From positions 94,401 through 128,545 of the forward strand of contig MNCI01004733.1 of assembly GCA_015680685.1 (NCBI GenBank): a stretch of DNA of 34,145 nucleotides. Direction: 5' to 3'. The translations under genes were made by a program, and so were the position numbers. The DNA is from Gnetum montanum (taxonomy: Eukaryota > Streptophyta > Gnetopsida > Gnetales > Gnetaceae). The stretch's first letter is position 1. The number at the start of each line of letters is the position of its first letter. The notes under the pieces were generated by a model that ran no database searches, was not told the origin of the DNA, and saw nothing but the letters and a program-made list of their open reading frames with translations. This document shows positions 9,873 through 21,337 of the stretch, piece after piece.

Positions 9873-11160
9873 TTTTATAGAAAAAAAATTTGGCAAAAGT
9901 TGTTGGTTCAAGATTTTCTTGATTAAGAATAATAATCATATTTTTCTTGAATCTATCTAGAACCATTTTGTAAAATCATTTTTACTAAAAAAAAAGGTTC
10001 AATGTTGACCCAACTCATACAATCATTTTTGCTAGATAAAGGTTCAATGTTAACTCAACTTATAGAATGATTCTTTAGAATTGAAAAGCTTTAAATAACT
10101 CATCTAAATGATGAAATATAAATATAAATAAAAGCTTATTTGATATTGATAGCTAGTGGGCTATAGTTTTTTGTAAAGTATTCAAAAGGATATATTGCTA
10201 GGATGATGATGATAAATCACATTTTTTGAAGTCTAGGGTATAAATTAACAAATGACTTTAACTTCTAATAATGTCATCTCTACTTGAAGAAGCATAATAT
10301 TCTACTATGTTTATCTCTTCTCTTTTAATTTATCAAGTGGAAAAAGATTCTTAATTTCTTTTGGCTATGTCCAATACTTATGTGCTAGACTAGAAAATCA
10401 TATAACACATTCAAAAAGGCAAGTTAATCAAACAATGATATGATAGAGTTACTTTTAGTTGTCCCAAACTAGAATAGATTTCTTCTAATAGTTATTTTTA
10501 AAGGGAAAAAGGCTTCTATAGCATTTGTAACTATTTAAGTAATGCAACAATCCCATTTCTAATCACATGAGTATTGTAGGCCAAGATATTTATAAGAGAA
10601 GGTTATGTCCATAAGATTATTTCCAATGGTAAAACTATATATCTTAATAAATATTCTTCAAATTATAATTTTAGTTTTCTAGATATTATGTTTCATTCCT
10701 CAATGCTAATATAAGGCATTAAGAGTATCAGGTAGTTGTAGCGACCCTTCCATTAATTTTGAAATTAAGACATTAACAACATATCAAAATAAGTGTAGAT
10801 GTAAATTAAGTAATTTATACATCTATTCTTCAAGTTCATGAATAAAAAGTGCAAAAAAAGTATGAAAAATATGACATCTTTATTTCATATTTTAAAAACT
10901 ACCACATAAAATTCCTTCTTGTGAATTTGTAAACTAAATGAATGTCTCTTTGTAAGGCATTCTAGATGGTAAATAATTGTGTGCTAGGAATTTTAAAATT
11001 GACTTATTTCAAATGATTTAATCATATACCTTAGAAAAATCTACAAATCAAATATATCTTGTATTGCATGGATCCTTTGCTTTCTCTAAGATATTTTAAA
11101 GAGATGACATTATATGTGCTAGAATATTACTTCCTAAAACTTATTTTGAGACAATGAGGT

Positions 11161-11222
11161 ATTAGCCTAATGGTAATACTCTTGATTTGGAATTTTCAAG
11201 TTATGGGTTTAATTTTACTAAG
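11161..11222 (+). mobile_element. Possible tRNA-derived SINE head
   Basis: TAGCCTAATGGTAA (11163-11176) resembles an RNA polymerase III A box and GGGTTTAATTTTA (11205-11217) a C-to-T decayed B box, at about tRNA spacing, with CTCTTGATTTGGAA between, as in many plant SINEs. The 15-mer TTATGGGTTTAATTT recurs exactly at 8173-8187. No tail or target duplication was found. Confidence 0.35.
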
Positions 11223-11729
11223 TAATGTTGAGTTATAAAGTTTTATTTGAAGTATATATCTTGGGGTGTATCTATGTTTCAATTATTTCAGGTTCCAAAA
11301 CCCCTAAATCCTATTTTGAATATTGCATGTATCATATGTTCTTCCATTTTATATTTCATGCATAGATTCTAGAGTAGCACCCAAATGCTTAGCCATAATA
11401 TTGTTCATTTCCATGAGTCTCTACTAATTTACATTTATGAAATCAAAAACCTTGCCACCAAACTAACACCTCATTTAAAAATTACCATCCTTCAAATGCT
11501 GCTTAGAATTGAAATTGTAACTTTTGCAAGCATAAACTACATAGCAATGTATCACCAACATTAAGTTTATTCATGAAATTTACAAGTAGAATGATGACCA
11601 TTCTCATCATGTGCTAGTAAGCTCATCCTTGTTCTGCACATTGTGTGTGGCATAGGATAATATTACTACATGATTTTCATGATTCTAGGGGGTTGTTGAA
11701 TTGTTCCAACAATCATCACTTAAACCTCA

Positions 11730-13514
11730 ATGTCTATAGCCTCTACCTCTAACCTTTCTAGGCCTATCTTTGAGAAAAAGGATTCATCAAAATACATAGC
11801 GTTTCCCTTAAAATCATTTGAGCTCCTTGACCATTTGGTCAAAAGTAGTCAAATCCAATATAAACAAATAACTGAGAATGCTTGGAAGAGGCATGATCGA
11901 TTATGTGAGATGACTAAGGATCCCATTGTAGCAACTAAGGATGATCCACTAGTGCTAAAATATTTCAAATTAAACTAATTCTATCACTATCAAAATTTCC
12001 TCGATCATGATGCCAATTTCTACTTAGCCTTAAAGGATGACTTGCAAAAGATGATAGACAATGAAAAGTTAGTGTTAAATTCTTCCAACCCTATTAGGCC
12101 CTAGAACCAATACATGTAGGTATACAAAAGCCTCTTAAATGCTAACAATGATCCCTACATAATAGTCACATTCAACATTAGCAACAATCTTAAACATACT
12201 AGGGAGCCATTTGTGATTTGGGTGCCTCCTTATGATGAAAGGGCTTCAACTTCATCAAGTTCAAGGACTCCTTTTATCATAGGAATACCATCACCAGAAC
12301 TTTCCAAAGAACCATTTGTTATTAGAGTGCCCCCTCCTACCACTATTAAGCCCACAACTCAAGATGACTAATGTCCTCCAATGATGGCCAATGCCTCAAT
12401 CCCTTCACAATTGGATAATAATAAATTACCAATAAAACTTTAAAATTTAACTCTTAAGCCAAAAGCTAAGAGCAATGTGAAGCCAAAAATCTAGAAGGAA
12501 GTAGCCTAGCAAGCCCCACTCCCCAACCCCCCACCCCTTCTTTTAAGCCTACCAATTTCAACTACACCCATGAGCTATGATGCTCAAGGAGCCTTAACAA
12601 GCCTACTTAGGAAAGATGATAAACAACAAGAAAAGGGAAAGGACCCTAAACCACAAACATTAAAACATGAGATGAAAATCTTAGGTAGAATGGAGGAAGT
12701 CAAAGAAAACAAGAATGAAAAAATAATGAACAATGATAAAGACTTTCTCACTATCATGGAGTAGGTCAAGCTCTCACTAAATAGAAGAACACCTTGTTGA
12801 TCTTATATAGCTTAGCTATGACCTCTAATACCCACTGTGAAGCCTTAGTTCACATGTTTACTTCTTTTCCATTCACTGAGAATATCCTAATCAATCAAAA
12901 GTCTATATACACAATAATAGTGCCACCCTTACCTAAAAAAGAAAAGAAGTCAATGACTTTAAAATTTCAAGATAACAAGGTAAATATCAACTCCCCTATT
13001 TATAATGATAAGAGTAAACTAGTATAAGGTACACTGGATACATGTGGATGATGGGGAAACTATTAATGTTATCTCCTTCCCTATTCTACAATGCTTAGAC
13101 TAATTGAACACATTTAGAGAACCTCCACGTTGTGCTTAAATCATTCAATAGGTCATGTGTAGAGGTGAGAGGATCAATTTTGTTATATTATAGCTGGGGA
13201 AACCCTAGTTAGCTAAACTACAAGTTGTCTCTTCCTCAACCTCAATTCATCAAGAAATTCATCTTTCTTAGAAGGAAGGTAAGATTATTATCCACTAGGA
13301 CAACATGGCTTCATTTTTTGTCAACAATGTTGATGTAGAACAAGGATCTAAGGTGGAGTTTCAAGAAGAAGTTCATGTAACCCAAAACATAGTCGAAAAA
13401 CCCAACAAAATTGACCAAGTCAAAACCAACAATGCAAGGGCCACAAATGAATCATGGGATGAACTCCCATTTAGCATGGTAAGTGAAGGGAACAAGGAGT
13501 ATAAAATTGTATAA
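11730..13514 (+). pseudogene. Tat-like Ty3/gypsy gag-protease remnant
   Basis: Several frames joined by stops and shifts recall the gag C-terminus and protease of Tat/Ogre-type elements. In order: a Pro/Leu-containing segment (11730-11975); FYHYQNFLDHDANF then LALKDDLQKMIDN (about 11978-12070), like the CxYH...GHxTxxC...LKxxIxxLI block with cysteines lost; two EPFVI.VPP motifs (about 12209-12345); SLAMTSNTHCEALVHMF (about 12805-12855), like the conserved SLL..S..HR.AL.KVL block; and GKP.LAKLQVVSSSTSIHQEI (about 13196-13263), like the GRPW...AVPSTLHQ end of the protease. No reverse transcriptase or LTR was found. The assignment rests on motif memory, not a search. Confidence 0.62.
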
Positions 13515-14416
13515 TAAATGCCTTATGGATTTCCTAATCTCTTCAAGATTAGAATGTACTTGAACGAATGAACACTCTACCTACTTTCTTAACCTTGTAT
13601 CCTATGATGTAGCCTTTAATTTTTTGCCTTACTTTCAACTTTTACATTCTACATTATATCTATGAATTTTATTTTCATGTCTAGAATATAATTTCATGCC
13701 TATTTTCTTTGTGTTTACATAAAATCATAAAACACCATAAAAAATAAAAAAACATAACATATATGAAAAATATGTTTAAAACGTAAAGACCACTATACCA
13801 GTCAAAGTCAAGACCAATAGTAGCCATGGTCATACCATTTCATAGATAATAAAAAATATATACATAGTTTCCAATAGCCATAGTTGCACTGTGAAATAAA
13901 TAACATGAGCTAAAGTAGCTTAATAACGTCAAAATATTAATATCCAGTGACAATAAAATAAAACAAATCAACCAATGGGCAAAGCTATGCTATGGGAGGG
14001 GGAGGAGCATTATGGTTAGTACCAAGGCCACCAACATCACCAAAAGCCTATAAATCACAAAACAATTCAAATAATTAGTGACCACGATAATCTTCATACC
14101 ATTAACAAAACATGTTTTTTTATGCTAGTGAGCAATATCTTGAATTCATGCAAGTACTAAGTATTCATGGGCAATGATGTATTTTAAAAATGCTTAAAAT
14201 TAGAGCCATAAGATATTAGGAGTTCATGACTTGAACTACTTTACAAGTTGATTCTAGAGCATGTTAAGGGATAGTTTCCATACCTAAACATGTATTTTAT
14301 AAATCATAGCTAAGCACGTTACTTCTTAGGAATAAATTTATCCATCTCATATGACCAGAGGGTGGGATATTATACAATTTTTCAAATCTTAAAAATAACC
14401 TTCAATTAGTTATAAG
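13515..14416. other. AT-rich DNA, no gene seen
   Basis: There is no recognisable coding or repeat signal up to the target duplication at 14417. It may include the 3' part of the Tat-like remnant. Confidence 0.5.
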
Positions 14417-14421
14417 ATAGT
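14417..14421. repeat. Target site duplication, left (ATAGT)
   Basis: ATAGT directly precedes the TG that opens the non-coding LTR element, and is repeated exactly at 26706-26710 directly after that element's end, 12.3 kb away. Confidence 0.88.
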
Positions 14422-14512
14422 TGTTGTGGCCAATCTCACCCATGCTATTGCATGAGGCCATGATCAACAAAACTATCTTGTAAAATCATATACCATTTCA
14501 CCAAGTAATGTT

Positions 14513-14635
14513 AATGTGTGGGAAGGTGGACTAATGTGTGGGAAGGTGAACTAATGTGCAAGGAGGTGGACCAACATGTGGAAAGGTGGACCAATGTGTG
14601 GGGAGGTGAGATGTCACTAGTAGGTAGCTATAAAG
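14513..14635 (+). promoter_or_regulatory. Five 20-bp tandem repeats followed by a TATA box (5' LTR)
   Basis: Units start at 14513, 14533, 14553, 14573 and 14593; the consensus is near AATGTGTGGGAAGGTGGACC. TATAAAG lies at 14629-14635, about 17 bp after the array. The 3' LTR has the same five units and TATA box. This is likely the U3 enhancer and core promoter. Confidence 0.6.
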
Positions 14636-15184
14636 CAAAGAACAAAGATGATGTCAAGGGAGGATGAAGTGAGGGCCTAATTAACAAATCAAGCTCTCTT
14701 TCTAAATGTCTACATCTCTCTCCATTGAAGTGCATGCAGATGGGTAGGGAGGATCTCCAAGGGTTGAAAAACAAATGGACGATGATTTTCTCTCTCTTTC
14801 TTCTCTTATTTGGGGGGGGGGGGGCCAACAACAATGTAGCTAACATGCACAAATGGCAAGCATGATAGGTGGGTTCTAAAACCCTATTTCTTTATTCTTA
14901 GTAATGGACCAATGACAATCAGTAGTGGTAGAGCTGCATGGATGACAATCAACAATCTCAATAAGAAACCAAGAGACAATGGTTTTCTTTTCCCTTTTCG
15001 CAACAAACCCATGACAGTGATAGACGTAGGACTATAGATAGCAACTTGTCTATTGGCCCATCACGGTGGGATCTAGTAGTTCATTCTCTCTTTATCTCTC
15101 TACTACAGTGTTGTAATAGTTGATAACAGTAGTTGCAGGTGAAGGTTCTATAGTTCCATTCTATTTTTGGCAACCATTGCATCC

Positions 15185-15189
15185 ACACC
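15185..15189. repeat. Target site duplication, left (ACACC)
   Basis: ACACC directly abuts the left end of the Athila-like element and recurs at 24669-24673, directly at its right end. The uninterrupted LTR copy near 26270 (GCATCCATGGTAAGG) has no element at this point. Confidence 0.88.
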
Positions 15190-15632
15190 TGATGGGCGGC
15201 AAGGTACCCCTATGCTCAACCATATGAATACGAGCATTTCACACATGATCTGGTAGAATTCCAAGGACTAAGTGCCTATGCACCATCATGGAATGATAAC
15301 GGGTTGGTTAATCATTGTCTTTCCAAACTTACTTGTATGTCATGGTTGTATGGTTAAGTAAGCTTGAGGCGTATGATTTTTCTGGCTTTTATGTGTTTTA
15401 TATCCTGTGATAATAAAGAGGGGAAGAGAGATAACTGAATACTAATCTAAATTAACTACTCATTAACTAAGTCCTANGAGAAATGGCAAGAGTTTGGCTA
15501 AGGGACTAACTTTCTAATGTAGAAACCAATGGTGTCACCTCTTATTTATGGACAAGGAGGTAGGCCATGATATCGGGTATTCGACATCACATGGTTGATC
15601 CAATATTGCGGATGCGATATCGCAGTTAATCA
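15190..15632 (-). mobile_element. 3' LTR of the nested Athila-like element, internally incomplete
   Basis: It runs (minus) from TGATTAAC at 15632 to 15190. It matches the 5' LTR except that about 362 bp equivalent to 24151-24512 is missing at the single N at 15477. The missing part holds the poly(A) region, so the loss is probably an assembly collapse. A TATA-like CATAAATA is at 15550-15543 (minus), with GATATC at 15569-15574 and 15616-15621 upstream of it. Confidence 0.85.
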
Positions 15633-15641
15633 TACCCCCAT
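15633..15641 (-). other. Polypurine tract
   Basis: The minus strand reads ATGGGGGTA directly before the TG of the 3' LTR. The same GTCATGGGGGTA block precedes the LTR at 194. Confidence 0.7.
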
Positions 15642-16442
15642 GACTAAATGAAAACTTATCCTTAAGTTTTTTACAAAATATTGGGAAGGTATGAGATTAT
15701 TGACTGAATGACCATTGATGGTGGAATGAGTTGATAGACTCAATGTGCCTAGTAAACAAATCAACAATACAATACATGATAGCATTAGTGTTCTTAACCA
15801 CAACATTGAACACTGTACATAATGACATCCAACCTTATTTGGCAGCTAGAAGAGAAGGAGAGAGAGAAGAATAAGATGTGTTGCTGCTGATGCCAACATT
15901 GTGCCTTTTTTTGTTTATTCCTAGTCATGCCATCAATCTTGCTCCTTTCGTAAACACTCCAGTTCTGGTCCATCCTGAGTGTTTCATCCAAGCCTAATCT
16001 ATTATTGTATGATCTTCATCTACACATACAACATAGCCACAAATGAGCGAGGGTGGATAAATCACAATGTAGGTGATACCTTGCCTCGATGTAAAGTTCA
16101 TTGGCTAAGTTGTGGTTATGGTAGATATTGATTCTAGATATTTAACACTAGTGATTACCTAAGGTGTAGGGGTTAGGAAAAATTGAAAAAAATTGTGCTA
16201 GGGCCCCCATGACTAAGAGCAAACCTTCGGTAGTGGGAAGATGGAAAAAGATAAGGAATAAGAAGGATGGAGAAAAAGTAACAATGGCAACACCAATAAA
16301 ATGGATGTCATGGATGTGGATGAAACAAAAAATTATTGATTGCAGGAAATGTTTAAGGAAAAGAAGTTAACAAGTGTACCAAAAAGGAATGCCAGTGGGT
16401 CCTCCCCAAAGCAGGCTCATGCCTTTGATGCCCTGACAGATC
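15642..16442 (-). mobile_element. 3' non-coding part of the nested Athila-like element
   Basis: This lies between the polypurine tract and the assembly gap. The stretch next to the LTR is similar to 1-180. No open frame with a recognisable domain is seen on either strand; an env-like or second ORF cannot be excluded because the adjoining 981 bases are unknown. Confidence 0.55.
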
Positions 16443-17423
16443 NNNNNNNNNNNNNNNNNNNNNNNNNNNNNNNNNNNNNNNNNNNNNNNNNNNNNNNNNN
16501 NNNNNNNNNNNNNNNNNNNNNNNNNNNNNNNNNNNNNNNNNNNNNNNNNNNNNNNNNNNNNNNNNNNNNNNNNNNNNNNNNNNNNNNNNNNNNNNNNNNN
16601 NNNNNNNNNNNNNNNNNNNNNNNNNNNNNNNNNNNNNNNNNNNNNNNNNNNNNNNNNNNNNNNNNNNNNNNNNNNNNNNNNNNNNNNNNNNNNNNNNNNN
16701 NNNNNNNNNNNNNNNNNNNNNNNNNNNNNNNNNNNNNNNNNNNNNNNNNNNNNNNNNNNNNNNNNNNNNNNNNNNNNNNNNNNNNNNNNNNNNNNNNNNN
16801 NNNNNNNNNNNNNNNNNNNNNNNNNNNNNNNNNNNNNNNNNNNNNNNNNNNNNNNNNNNNNNNNNNNNNNNNNNNNNNNNNNNNNNNNNNNNNNNNNNNN
16901 NNNNNNNNNNNNNNNNNNNNNNNNNNNNNNNNNNNNNNNNNNNNNNNNNNNNNNNNNNNNNNNNNNNNNNNNNNNNNNNNNNNNNNNNNNNNNNNNNNNN
17001 NNNNNNNNNNNNNNNNNNNNNNNNNNNNNNNNNNNNNNNNNNNNNNNNNNNNNNNNNNNNNNNNNNNNNNNNNNNNNNNNNNNNNNNNNNNNNNNNNNNN
17101 NNNNNNNNNNNNNNNNNNNNNNNNNNNNNNNNNNNNNNNNNNNNNNNNNNNNNNNNNNNNNNNNNNNNNNNNNNNNNNNNNNNNNNNNNNNNNNNNNNNN
17201 NNNNNNNNNNNNNNNNNNNNNNNNNNNNNNNNNNNNNNNNNNNNNNNNNNNNNNNNNNNNNNNNNNNNNNNNNNNNNNNNNNNNNNNNNNNNNNNNNNNN
17301 NNNNNNNNNNNNNNNNNNNNNNNNNNNNNNNNNNNNNNNNNNNNNNNNNNNNNNNNNNNNNNNNNNNNNNNNNNNNNNNNNNNNNNNNNNNNNNNNNNNN
17401 NNNNNNNNNNNNNNNNNNNNNNN
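16443..17423. other. Assembly gap (981 N)
   Basis: This is a continuous run of N inside the nested element, between integrase and the 3' non-coding part. Open frames that cross it are artefacts. Confidence 0.99.
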
Positions 17424-17739
17424 TAAAGAAATGTGCAAAACAAAAATGTGTAAAAAAAAAACTTAGAAAGAACTAAGGGCCTTCAATGATTAGCAGAGGT
17501 GGCCATCTCCCCCATGAAAATGTTGGAAGGAGAAGATACGAAATAATGAGCAAGGTTTCCCACCTACAGAGGTAGCATATGTTCTGGCTATCCTAAACTC
17601 ATGGAAAGGTTTTGTCTATTGCACATTGACTAATAATCTCTTATTGGGCTCTCAGGTTTATATATGGTCATGGCCCTTGAAGGAAAATTTGCATAGATAA
17701 TGTAAGGTCCTTCCCATAGTGTTTGAAATTTGGTACGTT

Positions 17740-18780
17740 GTGATACATGTGTGGGATTCTAGTAGAGGACCTTATCTCCTGGTTGATACTTAACCTTCCT
17801 AATTCTTAGGTTATGACGTTGTTTATTAAATGCATTTTGCAACTCATTAGATGACAAGGCAGCTAGTCGGTTCTCATATAGAAAGTTAAGAGTCATCAAC
17901 CTTTGTTTTTTTGCTAGATCAAGGTCAAGGTTGAGGTCACATGCCATGGCTAGTGTACGAAGCTCAGTTTGGATAGGGAGTGTTGGAATTTTTTCATGCA
18001 CTAACTCATAGGGAGAGTAGCCTATAGGGAGTTTCCATGTGGAGTGGTATGCCCAAAGAGCATCATTCAGTTTAGTACTCTAGTCTCACCTATACTTGCT
18101 AATGGTCTTGGTTAATATCTTAGTAACCTCCCTATTGGTGACCTCAGCTTGACCGTTCGCTTGGGGGTGGTATGGTGTAGTCAATTTATGCTCAACCCCT
18201 AAGTGTTGCATTAACTTCTAAAAAGTTGCACCTATAAAGTGTGTACCATTATCTGAGATAAGGCACACCAAACCTGTTGATGACTTGTTGTTGAACAAAT
18301 TGTACAGCTATAGATGATGTGCAATCTTTAATAGCAGCTGCTTTAGCCCATTTTGTTAAGTAGTCTACAACAACTACAATGTAAGCTTTTCCATTGGACA
18401 TTGGTGTAATGGGGCCCATGAAATAAACTCCTCAAATTTCGAAGGGTTATATTGGTTATAATCCATTATTGGGGACCCTCCATTCTAGCAGTCATTCCCC
18501 CATCACATTGACAGCACTCACAAGATTGGACAAATTGATGGATGTCCTGGACCAAGGTAGGTCAATAATACCCTACAAGAAGGATCTTGATGGCCATTCA
18601 TCTCCCAGCATAATGACCCCCACAAGGGCCTTCATGAGCATCTTGGAGAACTCTTAGTTGATCTCTATCGGGAACACACCATCAAACTAAGCCATCAGGA
18701 CATACTTTGTAAAGTTGTCCATTGATCTCCATAAAGTACTTGGCTTTGTGAAGAAACTATTGTTTCTTCTTAAGGTCTAG
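17740..18780 (-). pseudogene. Integrase of the nested Athila-like element
   Basis: Integrase inserts the DNA copy into the host genome. The HHCC zinc region is visible about 18660-18510 (HEGPCGGH ... CECC). The core includes YIVVVVDYLTKW (about 18390) and RFGVP (about 18265). After a frameshift, the second catalytic Asp is in ISDNGTHF (about 18250) and the Glu is in PYHPQANGQAEV (about 18180). The C-terminal part (18001-17759) has ELVHEKIPTLP and KYQPGDKVLY. Stops occur at several places, including TGA for Trp. The frame closes beyond KVLY near 17757, with WEGPY recognisable just past it. The assignment is firm; the gene is dead. Confidence 0.85.
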
Positions 18781-18828
18781 CTCTTGTGGTGTTTGTTCGG
18801 TAAGGAGATAGGTAAGAATGATACTGTA

Positions 18829-19335
18829 CTAGTTTTTCTCCAGGGGTGATTGGTTATTCACTACACCAGCAAAGAGGAACTCATCAAAGAAATGATCAAA
18901 AATTAGACACTCATCCTCTTTGCTATCCCAGTGCAACTGAGATAAATGATTAGCAACTACATTCTTGGTGCCTTTACAATCAATCATTGTTAAATTGAAC
19001 TCTTGTAGGATTACCATCCATTGTATAATATGGGGGCTTACCATTGGCTTATTCATGAGGAACCATATGGCACTATGATCTGTATGTATGAATACCTTGT
19101 ACCCCAATACATAGTGTCTAAATTTTTCTAGTGTAAACACTACAGCCATTAATTCTTTTTCTGTAGTAGTGTAGTTGAGTTGTGCACCAGCAATACTTTT
19201 ACTTGCATAGTGGATGTAATAAGGACATTTCTGGTCATCTAACTATCTAAACATGACTCCTAAGGCATAGTTGGATGCATTAGTCATGACATGGAATGGT
19301 TTGAACTTGTCAGGAGCTTGTAGAATGGGCATTTG
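18829..19335 (-). pseudogene. RNase H of the nested Athila-like element
   Basis: RNase H removes the RNA strand during reverse transcription. The domain runs from PFHVMTNASNYALG (about 19295) through LNYTTTEKELMAVVFTLEKF (about 19170-19110) and YKVFIHTDHSAI (about 19090) to NVVANHLSQL (about 18960). The frame is interrupted by a TAG at 19245-19243 (CAG in relatives). Of the catalytic acids, Glu (TEKE) and Asp (HTDH) remain, but the first Asp (codon 19281-19279) and the last Asp (codon 18951-18949) are both Asn, each explained by one G-to-A change. The enzyme would be inactive even if translated. Confidence 0.87.
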
Positions 19336-19378
19336 TACCAGATTTTGTTTCAAAGTTTGAAAAGCTCGTTCGCATTCC

Positions 19379-20430
19379 CTAGTCCACTTGAAGGGTGCAT
19401 CCTTTTTGGTTAACTCTACCAATGGTTTGGCAATCTTTGAAAAGTTCTCTATGAATCTCCCTATAGTAGCCAGTGTGTCCAAGGAATGACCGAATGTCTT
19501 TGACAATTTTTGATTGACGAGTAATTCCTTGGATGACTTTGATTTTCTCAGGGTCTACCTTTATCCCTACATGTGAGATTTTATGCCCAAGTACTACACC
19601 TTCTTGGACCATCAAATGGCTTTTTTGCCAGTTGAGCCTCAAATTAGTTTCTACACATCTTTTTAGCACTTGCTCTAATTGGTCCAAGGCTTGATCAAAG
19701 CTTGCTCCATAAGTGGAGAAGTCATCCATAAAGACTTCCACACCATTTCTTATCTGCTACTAGAATATGCTTAGAACTAAGCGTTGAAACATTGCAGGGG
19801 CGTTGCAAAAGCCAAATGACATTTTTTTGTATGCAAACATTCCCCAAGGACTAGTGAAAGTAGTTTTGGCTTGGTCTTCTAGGGATATTTGTATTTGGTT
19901 GTATTCGCTATATCCATCCAAAAAACTATAATAGTGATGCCCTACGATTGTGTCTAAGACTTGGTCAACAAATGGCAACAAAAAGTGATCCTTAAATGTT
20001 GTCATGTTTAGTATCCTAAAATCTATGCAAATCCTCCATTTTCCTCCCTTTTTAAGCATGATTACTAATGGGCTAACTCATTCGCTATCAGCAATGGGGT
20101 ATATGAAAACAGCCTTTAGAAGTTGTTCGATTTCTTCTTTTACTACTTGCTTCAAGTTTGGGTTCAATCGCCTTTGTGGTTTTTTTCGAGGCTTCATGGA
20201 GGGGTCAGTGTAAATCCTATGCTGGCATATCCTAGGATCTATTCAAGTTAATTCTGGATATGACCAGGTGAAGGCTTTTGACCACTTATTTATTACCTTT
20301 AGCAAACTCTCTTTTTGTTGCGAAGCAAGTTTTGTGTTAATGATTACCAGTTTTCCATTCTTAAGGAACGTGTATTCCATATTGGTGGGAAATGGTTTTA
20401 GCTCTAGGGGCTCTTGTTTAAATTTCTTAG
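19379..20430 (-). pseudogene. Reverse transcriptase of the nested Athila-like element
   Basis: This copies element RNA into DNA. Upstream of the fingers are LELKPFPTNMEYTFL and RRLNPNLKQVVKEEIEQLL. Palm motifs follow: WRICIDFRILN, KDHFLLPFVDQVLD, YYSFLDGYSEYNQIQI, FAYKKMSFGFCNAPAMFQR, then the catalytic VFMDDFS (about 19735-19715) and the thumb LNWQKSHLMVQEGVVLGHKISH. It is in frame with the protease. Stops include two TGA near 20240 and 20085 and two adjacent TAG at about 19765-19760. A frameshift near 19465 separates GHTGYYR from FIENFSKIAKPL. The FLDGYSGYNQI-type motif and LGHKISH are typical of the Athila clade. Confidence 0.9.
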
Positions 20431-20701
20431 GAATTTTGAACTTCCCCTAGTTGATGTTTTCAAGGTTAGGACTTGGAAGTTGGCGGCAGACTTACTCTAA
20501 TGCATCTATGATATCCATATAAGCACAAGTCAAACCCTTAGTTAGTTCCATGCATATAAGTGAGCTACTTTCTTGATTAGCTCTTAGCCACTGGGTTTCT
20601 TCTTGTTTTGTGTCTGCTACATATAGGCACCTTTGTATATTGATCTCTTATGCATACTGATTGCATTCAGGCAATGTTAGACTTTGCAAAACTCATGATC
20701 T

Positions 20702-21337
20702 CTACACGCAATTACACCCTGTGTCACTGTATGTGATGCATGAAACTTTCTTCTTCTTGATCTTTCCAAAAGTATTTTTCTTAGATATTTCTAGGGAAAT
20801 ATTGTGGATTCTTAGGCATGCATCGATAGTGCTCAGCCATGCCCTTCCCATTATGATTGGGAAGTCCCCCTTACTATTGTTCACTTGAATCACCAAGCTG
20901 TTAGTTGGATATGACCATCCACAAATAGTGGTAACAATGTCCTCCACTAATCCCAAGGGAACAGTGATGGACTGGTTGGCCAACTCTAAATGGATGTTGC
21001 TCTTTTTTAATGGAGGCAAGTTCCAAGCCTTGTACATTTCTTGGGATATTAGGTTGACACTGAAACCTGAATCCAAAAGAGCTTTGCATGGCTCATTCAT
21101 AGTGATTTGTAGATATATTAGGGGACTCCCAGGATCACAAAATTTCTTAGGAAGGTGGCCAGCCTTGATCCAATCAGTAACAACATGTTTTAACATGATC
21201 GTATGCATTGAATGCGGTGTTAGGTTCGAAGGGGGCTCTGAAGCTCTATTTGATACAGAGATGTCCAAAGACTCAACCACTTGGGGTTGAAAATGCTTGG
21301 TTGGACTGTTGGTTTTGAAGAAAGGCCTTTTCTTCAT
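20702..21337 (-). pseudogene. Protease region of the nested Athila-like element
   Basis: This is an aspartic protease that cuts the Gag-Pol polyprotein. An open frame of 211 codons holds the active-site motif LLDSGFSVNLIS (DSG at 21073-21065), a flap-like region with LELANQSITVPLGLVEDI, and the closing IIMGRAWLSTIDACL. It is in the same frame as the downstream reverse transcriptase, which fits one Gag-Pol polyprotein. This is the least damaged part of the element. Downstream (20701-20440) the linker is degraded. Confidence 0.85.

Larger units (their letters stand above)
5281..11151. other. AT-rich intergenic DNA, no gene recognised
   Basis: Both strands were scanned through all open frames of 60 codons or more; none shows a known domain or a plausible start and composition. 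The region has A/T runs, single Ns at 7580 and 7621, short direct repeats (ACAACTAGCAAT about 9350-9440) and the 48-bp repeat listed separately. It is probably old transposon debris. Confidence 0.6.
14422..15189 (+). repeat. 5' LTR of the non-coding element, left part
   Basis: It aligns with 25513-26273 of the 3' LTR (shared blocks such as CCATGATCAACAAAACTATC and AAATCATATACCATTT). It stops at GCATCC-ACACC, where the Athila-like element is inserted. A run of 13 G lies at 14812-14824. Confidence 0.85.

Noticed and set aside
14513-14612. CRISPR-like array
   Set aside because: These are five adjacent 20-bp tandem units without spacers in a plant LTR, duplicated in the partner LTR.
16340-17476. 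Long open frames across the N run
   Set aside because: They exist only because unknown bases are read as open codons; the true flanks are short and lack motifs.
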